From positions 39,342,172-39,406,171 of the forward strand of contig JAULJL010000004.1 in the NCBI GenBank assembly GCA_030761205.1: DNA of 64,000 bases, given 5' to 3'. Below the pieces are notes generated by a model, which was given only the letters and a program-made list of their open reading frames with translations, did not search any database and had not been told where the DNA came from. Below are positions 21,776-31,462 of the stretch, piece after piece. The position numbers and the translations under genes are program-made. The stretch is from Fremontodendron californicum (taxonomy: Eukaryota > Streptophyta > Magnoliopsida > Malvales > Malvaceae). The stretch's first letter is position 1. Each line of letters opens with the position of its first letter.

Positions 21776-24343
21776 ATGGGTTTTGGTTTCTTTGGTTCTG
21801 TACTAATTCTATCACTCTTCTTCAAGCATTTTACTTGTCAACTACCCAATACAGATGAGTTTTATGTCTCTGATTTCTTGAAGAAGATGGGCTCAAACTC
21901 TTCTTTATTCTACAACTTCTCTGATTCTGTTTGTTCATGGGAAGGGGTGCACTGTGATACCAAGAAGGAGAATGTTATTGGGTTAAAGGCTTCAGGTTTA
22001 GGCCTCTCTGGTTTGATTCCTGATACCACCATTGGTAAGCTAAGTCAGCTTCAGTCTTTGGATCTTAGCAACAATAAAATCACGGCTTTGCCTTCAGATT
22101 TGTGGAGTTTAGGCTCACTTAAGAGTCTTAATCTCTCCTCTAATCAGATTTCAGGGTTTCTCCCTAACAATATTGGCAACTTTGGTCTGCTTGAAATTAT
22201 TGATCTTTCTGGCAATAATTTCTCTGGGGAAATTCCTGCAGCTATAAGTTCACTAGTTAGTTTGCAAGTTCTTAAGCTTGCCGGAAATGGATTTGAATGG
22301 AGCATTCCAACAGGAATTTTAAGTTGCCAGTCTTTGGTTTCACTCGATCTCTCCTTAAATCGTCTAAACGGTTCCTTGCCAGATGGTTTTGGTGCAGCAT
22401 TTCCTAAGCTCAAAACTTTGAACCTTGCCAGAAATGAGATTTATGGCCACAACACGGATTTTGCGGAAATGAAGTCTCTTACTAGCCTTAACATTTCCAG
22501 GAACTTGTTTAAGGGATCAGTTATGGGTGTGTTGCAAGGGCAGCTGGAGGTGATTGACCTCAGCAAGAACCAGTTTCAAGGTCACATTTCTCAGGTACAA
22601 TTCAATTCTACTTACAAGTGGTCTCATTTGGTTTATCTAGACTTGTCTGAGAACCAGCTTAGTGGAGAAATTTTCCTAAACCTGAGTCAAGCTCAGAATC
22701 TTAGACATCTTAATCTTGCAAACAATAGATTTGCTAGACAGAAATTCCCAAGAATTGAAATGCTTTTGGGTTTAGAGTATCTCAATTTGTCTAAAACCAG
22801 CCTCATTGGTCATATTCCTGGTGAAATTTTACAACAGAGTAATTTACATGCACTTGATGTTTCATCAAACCATCTTACAGGCCAAATTCCATCACTGTCT
22901 AACAAAAGCCTCAAAATACTTGATGTTTCACACAACAATTTGAGTGGAGAAATTCCTTTTTCTCTCTTAGAAAAACTCCCATGGATGGAGAGATACAACT
23001 TCTCTTACAACAACTTAACCCTTTGTGATTCAGGGTTCTCCCTTGAGACCTTGGAAACATCCTTTTATGGCTCATTAAACAGCTGTCCGATTGCTGCAAA
23101 TCCTGCCCTTTTCAAAAGAAGAGCCAATAGACATATGGGGTTTAAGCTTGCCTTAGTTTTAACCCTCGCCTTGGTGTGCTTGCTTGCTGGGTTGCTGTTC
23201 CTAGCCTTTGGTTGCAGAAGGAAGTCCTCCAGGACATGGGTAGTTAAGCAACCCTCATATAAAGAAGAACATAATATTTCAGGTCCCTTTTCCTTCCAAA
23301 CTGATTCGACCACTTGGGTGGCTGATGTTAAGCAGGCAACATCAGTCCCTGTAGTGATTTTTGAGAAACCACTATTAAATATCACATTTGCAGACCTCTT
23401 GTCTGCAACTTCAAATTTTGATCGAGACACTTTACTAGCAGAAGGAAAATTTGGGCCTGTTTATAGAGGATTTCTGCCTGGTGGAATTCATGTAGCTGTT
23501 AAAGTTTTGGTTCATGGATCAACGTTGACAGACCAAGAAGCTGCAAGAGAGCTCGAGTATCTTGGTCGAATCAAACACCCCAACCTTGTCCCATTAACAG
23601 GATATTGCTTGGCTGGGGATCAAAGGATTGCTATTTATGATTACATGGAAAATGGGAACTTGCAGAATTTGCTACATGACTTGCCACTTGGTGTTCAGGC
23701 AACAGAGGACTGGAGCACTGATACCTGGGAAGAAGACAACAACAATGGGATACAAAATGTTGGCTCTGAAGGGTTGTTAACAACCTGGGCATTTCGACAC
23801 AAAATAGCCCTTGGCACTGCACGAGCACTAGCATTTCTTCATCATGGCTGCTCACCTCCAATAATCCACAGAGATGTTAAAGCTAGTAGTGTTTATCTTG
23901 ACTTAAATTTGGAGCCTAGATTATCTGACTTTGGATTGGCCAAGATTTTTGGAACTGGTCTAGAGGATGAAATTGCCCGTGGATCACCTGGATATGTACC
24001 ACCAGAGTTTTCTCTGCCCGAATGTGATGCCCCCACACCAAAATCTGATGTATATTGCTTCGGTGTTGTTTTGTTTGAGCTAATCACAGGGAAAAAGCCA
24101 ATTGGAGATGATTATCCAGAGGAGCAAGAAGCAAATTTAGTGAGTTGGGTTAGAGGATTGGTGAGAAAGAACCAAGGATCAAAAGCTATTGATCCTAAAA
24201 TTCGTGATACAGGTTCAGATTACCAAATGGAGGAAGCCCTCAAGATTGGATATCTGTGCACAGCTGATCTTCCTACCAAGCGACCAAGCATGCAACAGAT
24301 TGTTGGCCTTCTCAAGGATATTGAACCAAGAGCTCCTCAATGA
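21776..24343 (+). CDS. LRR receptor-like serine/threonine kinase, At2g24230 type
   Basis: Single-exon plasma-membrane receptor kinase of 855 residues. I start at the ATG at 21776; a longer in-frame opening at 21767 begins with TTG and is not a start. In order: signal peptide (about 1-22), a CSWEGVHC cap motif, leucine-rich repeats to about residue 430, a paired-cysteine region, one transmembrane span (about 454-477) followed by GCRRKS, then a kinase domain. The glycine loop is LAEGKFGPVYRG (about 553), the lysine is in VAVKVL (about 574), HRDVKASSVYLD lies at about 697 and DFG at about 717, so all key catalytic residues are present. Length and sequence fit the Arabidopsis At2g24230/At5g58150 pair closely. 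Ligand and pathway are not known to me. Confidence 0.93.
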   Translation: MGFGFFGSVLILSLFFKHFTCQLPNTDEFYVSDFLKKMGSNSSLFYNFSDSVCSWEGVHCDTKKENVIGLKASGLGLSGLIPDTTIGKLSQLQSLDLSNNKITALPSDLWSLGSLKSLNLSSNQISGFLPNNIGNFGLLEIIDLSGNNFSGEIPAAISSLVSLQVLKLAGNGFEWSIPTGILSCQSLVSLDLSLNRLNGSLPDGFGAAFPKLKTLNLARNEIYGHNTDFAEMKSLTSLNISRNLFKGSVMGVLQGQLEVIDLSKNQFQGHISQVQFNSTYKWSHLVYLDLSENQLSGEIFLNLSQAQNLRHLNLANNRFARQKFPRIEMLLGLEYLNLSKTSLIGHIPGEILQQSNLHALDVSSNHLTGQIPSLSNKSLKILDVSHNNLSGEIPFSLLEKLPWMERYNFSYNNLTLCDSGFSLETLETSFYGSLNSCPIAANPALFKRRANRHMGFKLALVLTLALVCLLAGLLFLAFGCRRKSSRTWVVKQPSYKEEHNISGPFSFQTDSTTWVADVKQATSVPVVIFEKPLLNITFADLLSATSNFDRDTLLAEGKFGPVYRGFLPGGIHVAVKVLVHGSTLTDQEAARELEYLGRIKHPNLVPLTGYCLAGDQRIAIYDYMENGNLQNLLHDLPLGVQATEDWSTDTWEEDNNNGIQNVGSEGLLTTWAFRHKIALGTARALAFLHHGCSPPIIHRDVKASSVYLDLNLEPRLSDFGLAKIFGTGLEDEIARGSPGYVPPEFSLPECDAPTPKSDVYCFGVVLFELITGKKPIGDDYPEEQEANLVSWVRGLVRKNQGSKAIDPKIRDTGSDYQMEEALKIGYLCTADLPTKRPSMQQIVGLLKDIEPRAPQ

Positions 24344-25976
24344 GAAACAATGACTATAAGTTGAATTTGTTTTTCCTTCTATATTTGTTCTTTTTGTTCC
24401 ATGAGTTTTACCTTATGCCACCATGGGAGAGGATGTATAGTAATTCTTAAGTTGTCTTGGACTCTGATATCTTTCTTTTAACCTTTTCATTGTTGGCATC
24501 ATAGTTTAATTTATAAGTTTATATACACGAGTTTGATCCTTGATCCTTGAAACTTGAAGATAGAATTCACCTTCCAATTTTATTTCTTATCCTATAGGAA
24601 TTTGGCACTCATTTTGCTTTTATCTTTTTACAAACAAATAAATCAATCTGGAACTCGTGTTATGGGACCAGTGAAGTAATGGACTCTTGACTTAGTGTTT
24701 CTTTGTCCCTCCAATTGCCAAGCTTTGAATGCTTTGCTGAGGCAATTGCGGCTTTTGGTCTCCCTGTAGACATATGCTTATGCCTTGTATGAAAAGCAAA
24801 CCCTGTATGCTACCGTTTGCATTCTCCAATAGGCAACTCTCATGGATCACTGCTTCACCATTAATGGAAGAAATACTGTGCGGCTACATGAAGAAAAGAA
24901 AATTTGAGCTGTGCTTGTCAAAATTCAAACTGGTTCATGATATTAGTTCCTTAATAAGAAAATTTTATTGCTCAATGCTAGGTATAGTAAAACTTAAAAT
25001 ATATGTTATACATTGCAGAATAAAGGTGGCAGTGATGGAGAGAGATTCCTACCAAAATTTATAAAGACATGTACACCTGAACTGCTAATCATTTAATATC
25101 AGATGCTTGTTAATGAACATTTTCTTGCTCTTTATCGTATGATATTAACATCCCATAATGTTTGCACTTTGCAGGTAATGTCAAGTCATATGTCTAGATA
25201 ATTTTCAAAATAGGTAGCTTTATTGGGTTGGCTGTCAAGCATCTTCTAAGACTTTGACTTTCAGCATGTGAACATTGTGAAGGATGGAGGAAAACACTCC
25301 TCTTCTATCTTATTTAAATTATTGAGAAAAGTTCCATGAAAAAACCAAGAAGGAAGGTTGTAAGCAATGTGGAGGTTAAAAAGAAGAAAACATAATCCAG
25401 AAAAAGGCTGCATTGTTATAAATTCATCAAGTATTGAACCAAAGTGGGAGATAGCAAGTTTCTGCCAATGCACCTTTACCATGTGTAGAAAATTATCATT
25501 CAGAAAGAAAAAGAATAAGTATATTTTTTTGCTTTAACATAATGGGTTGGTGTAGAAAAAGCTGTCCTTGGTTTGCATGCTAGAATTTCCACACCCACTT
25601 GGACTTGTAGCATCATATAGGAAATTGGTATAAGATTCATTTCAATCTGTTGAATAGATGTTTTGAGTCCAAAATTTATGCATCAATTGGTTGATGTAAT
25701 GATTTGTCAACAAAATTGATCATGGTCAATAGATCATGTGTGCTAAAAAGGTTGTGCCTGTTCCCAAAACTCTTATTACTACCTGGACTTACATCAATGG
25801 GAATGCAACTACATCTTTAGACTATTCTAATCCTGTCAATTTATGAGTTTAGTACATTTACCTGTTGGAATACAAGGCTGTTTTTATTTAATCCTGTTAC
25901 TTATATTAGGAACTTGCCTTTTAGAGGAGAGTAAAGCATATTGCAGTTTAGACTAATCTTGCCTGGCAGTATCCTG
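24344..25976. other. Receptor kinase 3' region and intergenic DNA
   Basis: Includes the 3' untranslated region of the kinase gene. Frames such as 24774-25064 show no domain or homologue I recognise. No RNA gene or repeat boundary seen. Confidence 0.5.
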
Positions 25977-26130
25977 AATTCGGATGTTAGATATGTGTAC
26001 GACATGAGTACTTTTAAAAAAAATTCCATATATTTGGAAAATCATACCTCATATTCATATCCGAATATATGTCGAACACAAATGTCGGACACGAATACTT
26101 TAGAAAAAATAAAAAATCCGGGTAACATAG
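25977..26130 (+). repeat. Short TIR element, GTTACTCGGA family, copy 2
   Basis: Left end truncated. It carries the CATATATTTGGA block, CATATCCGAATATATGTCG and GGACACGAATACTTTAG, and ends CCGGGTAACATAG, the inverted form of the family's usual left terminus. Confidence 0.7.
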
Positions 26131-27125
26131 ATGCTTTCAAGAGATGCTGCAAATTCCTAGTTCATGGACTCTGCAGTGACATTCTGAACTGGTAAAAGTA
26201 GGCATTTTCAGTATCCTTTGACCTTGGGCAAATCCATGAGTTACAGTGGTGGGTGGAAATTAATACCATTAGGCAGTATGGGGGGGAAAGTTTATACCAC
26301 CTTCAAGATTGAAGAAGAAGGTGGTCCAGGAGGGAGCAGAGGTAGATTAAAGGCTGTGAATACGAGTTTTGAAGAGAGGTTAGAATATGAGGGTACAAAG
26401 TCTCTGTGGGCTTCATTTTTTTGGGCCAGATATCTCTAAGTTTGTCTTGAATCAGAGAAATAGCATACTAGAATTTAAGAAGTGGTCCAGGAATCAAAGA
26501 TTTCTCAAAGTTTGCCCTGAACTACTAGTATTGTTTTTTGAATGTATTTCTTGGGCTTCCTTGGGCAAAATTTATTCAAAGTTTCTTTTTTGTAGTAAAG
26601 CCATGAAAATGAAAGGATGAATAATAGTATACATTTTCTACCAACAGCTTTCTTTGACTTCCCTTTCAGAAGTAACTTTTGACCCAAGAACATGCTGTGT
26701 ATAAGTATACAATTCCATATTAATTTGACAAATGTAGTCTTTTTTTAGTTTTGTACTTGCAGAAACAAATGGGATGTATATTTCTTTCTCCAGTGCAATC
26801 ATTCTTGGGACAGGCTGTTAAATCATTTGATTGGAAAAGAATGTTATACTTTGCTGGTTAAAAAGTGTTGCAGCCTTTTCACATCTGCTAGACCTTAGCT
26901 AGCAGCTCCACAACAGCTTATGATAGTTGCTTACAAAAGAGTTTTTAGGGGACTTTTTTTTTTTTTTTTTTTTTCACATTCTGGCAACCCACTCAGGCAC
27001 TCACTTTCACAGACATGGCGATTCCCTCTTCCTTCTGCTAAAAATTAAAAAAAAATGGATGAATCCCTTTTCTCAATATCTTTATCCTTATCCCTGCATA
27101 ACCTCCTGGATGGTTACTCTATACC
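26131..27125. other. Intergenic, nothing recognised
   Basis: Spacer with a (T)22 tract at about 26952-26974 and several short frames without domains. Confidence 0.5.
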
Positions 27126-27324
27126 TATGTTATTCGGATCCGAGTATGAGTGTCGGATATGGATTTGTATCCGACACCAGTATGATTAATTTTTTTTTAA
27201 AGTTTTTCAATGTTTTTGGAGGATCCTTAAAAGATCATATCCTCATACCCATATCCGATTATGTATCGGATACGGATGTCGAACACGAATACTTTAAGAA
27301 AAATGAAGAGTCGGAGCAACATAA
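27126..27324 (+). repeat. Short TIR element, GTTACTCGGA family, copy 3 (best preserved)
   Basis: Starts CCTATGTTATTCGGATCCGAG and ends AGTCGGAGCAACATA, giving clear terminal inverted repeats. Inside are two pairs of GTCGGATAYGGAT / ATCCGACAC-type palindromic words and the central TTTTTGGAGGATCC block. Flanking ACTCTATA (left) and ACTCTAAG (right) share the first six bases, a possible 8-bp duplication. Confidence 0.75.
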
Positions 27325-27985
27325 CTCTAAGCTCTCACATTTTCGTTGCTACTACTAGCTATTATAACATAGTATGATAAAGATGAACAATTGCTTGACT
27401 TCATTGCATTAAATGGTTTGAATATATTCATTTTTGTCTGTTTTGGTTAACAAATTTCCTTTTGTATTTGTGGATTACAAGTGGACGGTAGCATTAGAAT
27501 TAGCATAAATGTTGCAGAGCAAGAATAAGGCCATATTCCAAGAATATATGTAAAATACTTAAAATCCCATGGACGACTTCAGGCTACAAACATACCCTTA
27601 GCATCAGATTCTTTTCCGACATGACATCTTTACAGCATAATTATCCCCAAAATAGACATCTTTGCAACCGAAGACGTGAACCATTAGAATTTGAGTGTTT
27701 AGGAGAATCACCGGCCAATTCATTAATCCCAGAAGAAAAAAAAAAAAAGAAATAGTACTGAAAAAAAGTCAACACAAGAATTAACAATCCGGATTTTCCT
27801 TTATCTAATAACTAAACAGAAATAGAATGGTGAGATAAACTAAAGGCTAAGCAATCCTATGGCCAGGACAGATTCTTCGGCTTAACCATGGTTAAGAGAA
27901 ACGAGGCCACCTTTCTTTGCCAAAAATGGGAATAAAGAGCCTCTTTCTCTAGGTGAAACAGAGAGAGACAAAGAGAAAGAGAGAT
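27325..27985. other. eIF5A upstream region
   Basis: Spacer and presumed promoter of eIF5A. The last 40 bp are a GA-rich leader (GAGAGAGACAAAGAGAAAGA). No clear TATA box was picked out. Confidence 0.45.
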
Positions 27986-29462
27986 ATGTCGGACGAGGAA
28001 CATCACTTTGAATCAAAGGCGGACGCTGGAGCCTCAAAGACATACCCTCAGCAAGCAGGTACCATCCGCAAGAATGGCTACATAGTCATCAAGGCTCGTC
28101 CTTGCAAGGTCTTTAATTTAATCTTGTTCTTTGCCCTTATCAATTTGTATCTGGGTTTTTGTTTCTCTTTCGATCTTTCATGGTTATATTTTGCTTGGGT
28201 ACTCCTTGTTTTCCTGTTTTACTTCATTTTATTTGATTTGTTTGCCTTGGTACTTTTTTGAAGTTACCATCTCTTTTTTACAGTAGTATGTGGGCTTAAT
28301 TTGATTACTTAGAAAATGGTTGATTGATCCTAGTTGCTTCGAGGGAGAGTAGACACATTATAGTGATTCAAAGTACTTTACATTAGGGCAGACAAATCAT
28401 GGTTATCAAATGGAGTATTAGTTTACACTTTTTTGCATATGTTACTCGGACTTTTATTTTTCTAAGTGTTTGTATCCGACATATATTCGGTGATGTGTAT
28501 AAGATATTATTCTTCAAATATATGAATTTTTTTTTTTAAAATTGAGTATACTCGTATGTACCCATATATGAGACTCAGCTCACGCCCGGATAACATAGTT
28601 TTTTGCAAGCATATCAGACATTAATCCTAGACTATGGGAATTCCTTTTGCTGAACAAAACGTTTGCACAGTACAATTATATGTGCTGTTCTTCTGTTAAC
28701 AAAAAGGCGCTGCTTTCCTTGTCTCGATGTATCAAGTTATTCATTTTTGCTCTCTCCATAAATATTTATAATCTGTTTTCTTTTTCCCCAAATTAAAACA
28801 GGTTGTAGAAGTTTCAACTTCGAAGACCGGCAAACATGGACATGCAAAATGCCACTTTGTGGCCATTGACATCTTTAATGGGAAGAAACTTGAAGATATT
28901 GTTCCTTCATCCCACAACTGTGATGTAAATATTATTCTTAAAGTTTTGATGTTAATAGCCCTCACTCCTTTCTTATGCATAAGCATATATAAGCAGCTAA
29001 TTTACTCCTTCTCTATCTTCTCTCACAGGTTCCCCATGTTAATCGTACTGACTATCAGCTAATTGATATCTCTGAAGATGGTTTTGTAAGCTCTCTTTGT
29101 GCATATGTTCATGACTAGAATACCCTTTCTTTTATTGGTTCAAAAACTTATTTTGAATTCAGTGATTTATTGGTTGGATTTGGGTGTCTTGTAGGTGAGT
29201 CTCTTAACTGAAAATGGAAACACAAAGGATGACCTAAGGCTTCCCACTGATGAAAATCTGCTTAGCCAGGTATATTATAAGGATACTTTAAAGTTTCAGC
29301 AACCATTTTTTGTTGTCTGGGTGATTAAACTCTTTGGTTATTCCTTCCTGCTTACAGATTAAAGATGGGTTTGGTGAAGGAAAGGACCTTGTGGTGACAG
29401 TCATGTCCTCAATGGGAGAGGAGCAGATTTGTGCTCTTAAAGACATTGGTCCTAAAAATTGA
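27986..29462 (+). CDS. eIF5A: Eukaryotic translation initiation factor 5A
   Basis: Small cytosolic factor that helps ribosomes elongate through proline-rich and other slow stretches and aids termination. Five exons: 27986-28108, 28802-28924, 29029-29085, 29195-29269, 29358-29462, all GT-AG and in phase 0, giving 160 residues, the normal plant length. The N-terminal SH3-like domain carries the hypusine loop STSKTGKHGHAK; the lysine modified to hypusine is Lys52, at the start of exon 2. The OB-fold C-terminal domain ends MGEEQICALKDIGPKN. The start MSDEEHHFESK is the family's standard start. Intron 1 (693 bp) contains one copy of the short TIR element. Confidence 0.97.
28438..28598 (-). repeat. 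Short TIR element, GTTACTCGGA family, copy 4 (in eIF5A intron 1)
   Basis: Begins TATGTTACTCGGAC and ends CCCGGATAACATAG on the plus strand, so the family's consensus runs on the minus strand. The middle keeps TATCCGACATATATTCGG and the (T)9 block. Somewhat decayed. Confidence 0.7.
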
Positions 29463-29895
29463 ATATATGCTGCTATAGCTTTATTTGGTGACAAAGAGTT
29501 TTACATACTATGAACAGCAGGATGGAATTTATATATAGTCATATTTCTATGTCATATAATTCATTAATGTTTGGTTGGGTTTGAGCATCGATTTAAGGTG
29601 TTTGAGATGTCAAATTCTCATGTTTCCTTCAACATGGTAAATAAAATGTCTCTTTTCCACTCGAAACTCAGTGTTACTAAGATGAAGAAGAAGAAGAAGA
29701 AAACTGGGTTACGAAGCTGATCCTAAAGTCTGTACTATATGTTTGAAGTATTAAGTTGTGAAACTATTATTATGGTGCTAATCAAAATATAAGCAATATA
29801 TTTTTTTTTTCTTATTTTTCATTCTCGTGCTTATCTCTCTATCATCGGTTAATCAAATTTGAAGTCTTATTATTTTTGCACTGAGTATTTGTTTT
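29463..29895. other. eIF5A 3' region
   Basis: Presumed 3' untranslated region with an (AAG)n run at about 29683-29701, then spacer. Nothing else recognised. Confidence 0.5.
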
Positions 29896-30084
29896 AAGGA
29901 TTTTGTTAACGAGTGTCCTTAAAATACTTTTTAAAATTGCTAAATATAATAATATTTTCAATCAATGCATTAAAAATAATGAATAAAATTATCAATTTTT
30001 ACATTTAATATAATGTTATTATTATAAATAATATATTAATTAATCTTAAAGAGTGTTATAAAAACACTTGTTAACAAAATCTCT
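29896..30084. repeat. Short MITE with GATTTTGTTAAC ends
   Basis: The left end AAGGATTTTGTTAACGAGTG and right end ACTTGTTAACAAAATCTCT are inverted copies over about 20 bp. The interior is AT-only low-complexity DNA. GTTTT is present on both flanks (29891-29895 and 30085-30089). Related words occur near 9820 and 18740. Confidence 0.55.
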
Positions 30085-30160
30085 GTTTTAATGATAAGTA
30101 TTGGTACTAAAGATGAACATTGTCCGAGTGTATGGTCTTGAAGTTAGGATTGTGAATCAT

Positions 30161-30304
30161 CTAATATAAAATTGATCCTAAAATTTTTGGATCACGGACC
30201 GGTCCATAACCATTTAAAACCAGCTAACCCTTCTAATATAGAATTGATCCTAAATTTTTTGAATCACGGACCGATCCATAACCATTTAAAACCAACTGAC
30301 AGGG
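30161..30304 (+). repeat. Tandem duplication of a 72-bp unit
   Basis: CTAATATARAATTGATCCTA ... ATCACGGACCGRTCCATAACC ... AAAACCARCT occurs twice in a row with a period of 72 bp and only a handful of differences. No coding capacity. Confidence 0.7.
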
Positions 30305-30578
30305 TCAGTCTCATGTTGTCTAAGATTGAACCTAAATCCTAAAATATTTAAAAACTATATAAATAAATAATAAATTTCCAATATCATAAATAAAATTATA
30401 ATTACAGAATCCAAATTTATGAATCCATATTATATTCATATTAAAATAAAATATTATAAAGAAAAAAGTAAAAAGTAAAAAATTGACAAGTTTATAAAGA
30501 AGGAAGTTATCAAGTTCAAACATTGTAAAACACATTTTCTATTGACTTACGAGTTATGATAAAGCAGTGATAGAAGAG

Positions 30579-30710
30579 ATGCAGATTAACTTTTAAAGTG
30601 GATCGAGCATGATATGACCTGCTCAAAACGAAGCCAATATGTATGAAGACTTTAAGCAGGACTCTTGTACCGTTCTATCCTATGGCTGGAAGGTTGGGAA
30701 GTGATGAAAA
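30579..30710 (+). pseudogene. Truncated, broken copy of the adjacent BAHD acyltransferase
   Basis: Two stretches match exon 1 of the intact gene that starts at 31463. The first covers its opening codons (GGATCGAGCATGATATG, CCTGCTCAA, GAAGCCAAT). The second covers the segment coding for LSKTLVPFYPMAGRLGSDEN. About 100 bp between them are lost. The equivalent of the start codon is followed within five codons by TAA, so it cannot code. It probably arose by local duplication of the neighbouring gene. The rest of exon 1 and exon 2 are absent. Confidence 0.8.
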
Positions 30711-31462
30711 TTAATCGACAAGTAGGATTAATGACGGATCCACATCTATGATTAAATTATTAAATCTAGAAGAATCTTGAAAAACAGGGATTGTAAAGAA
30801 ACAATTCCGCTAGAGCAGACGTCTACAAACATTGGTTTGAATTATTCAAACAAAACGAAAAGCATTGGTTTGAATTATTATTTTTTTATATTTTTTGAGC
30901 AAGCTTTTTTTAGTTGTAAAGTATCTTTTAGTCATTTTTTTAATGAATAATTTTTGTCCTTATAAGTGAAAGGTAATGGCACAAGCTAAAGCCACATGAT
31001 CCTGGAGCTGTTGTAACAGGATAAGGACGAGAAGATACGGTCAAAACTCAAGACTTTGAAGCCGTATTGAAACTCACTTGCTTAGGGCATATGCGATTTT
31101 AGCACCGCCGCCGTCCATCCGCTGGTTCTCAACCAAGAAGATTCTGCTCACCTTTGCTTCCGGTATTACAATTTACAAGGTATGGACACTTTTCTTCCCC
31201 TTGTGTCGATGTTTTTTTTTTTCTTTCTCTTTTTCAGTTTGATTTATATGTTTTTCATCAATAGAAGGAAAACCCATATCTCGAAATTATCTTAAGTGAT
31301 TGATTTTAAGAGCTAGTATCCGAAACTATGGCACCATAGGCAGGTAAGATTGGAAACTGGTTTGCCTCTTACTAGAACACCAAACAAAAACAGAGTTGAG
31401 AGAGCATATATCAGATCAGATTTTGAGGTTTTTGTCATCAGATCGCTGCAGTCATTGAAGAG
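30711..31462. other. Upstream region of the BAHD gene
   Basis: Spacer and presumed promoter/leader. A GC-richer patch at about 31100-31180 (CACCGCCGCCGTCCATCCGC) ends at a donor-like CAAGGTATGG, possibly a leader exon. I could not tie it to a protein. Confidence 0.4.

Noticed and set aside
24774..25064. 96-residue frame downstream of the receptor kinase
   Set aside because: No domain, no splice partners, composition like the spacer.
31095..31180. Possible short coding exon before the BAHD gene
   Set aside because: No frame gives a recognisable protein; a leader exon is possible but unsupported.
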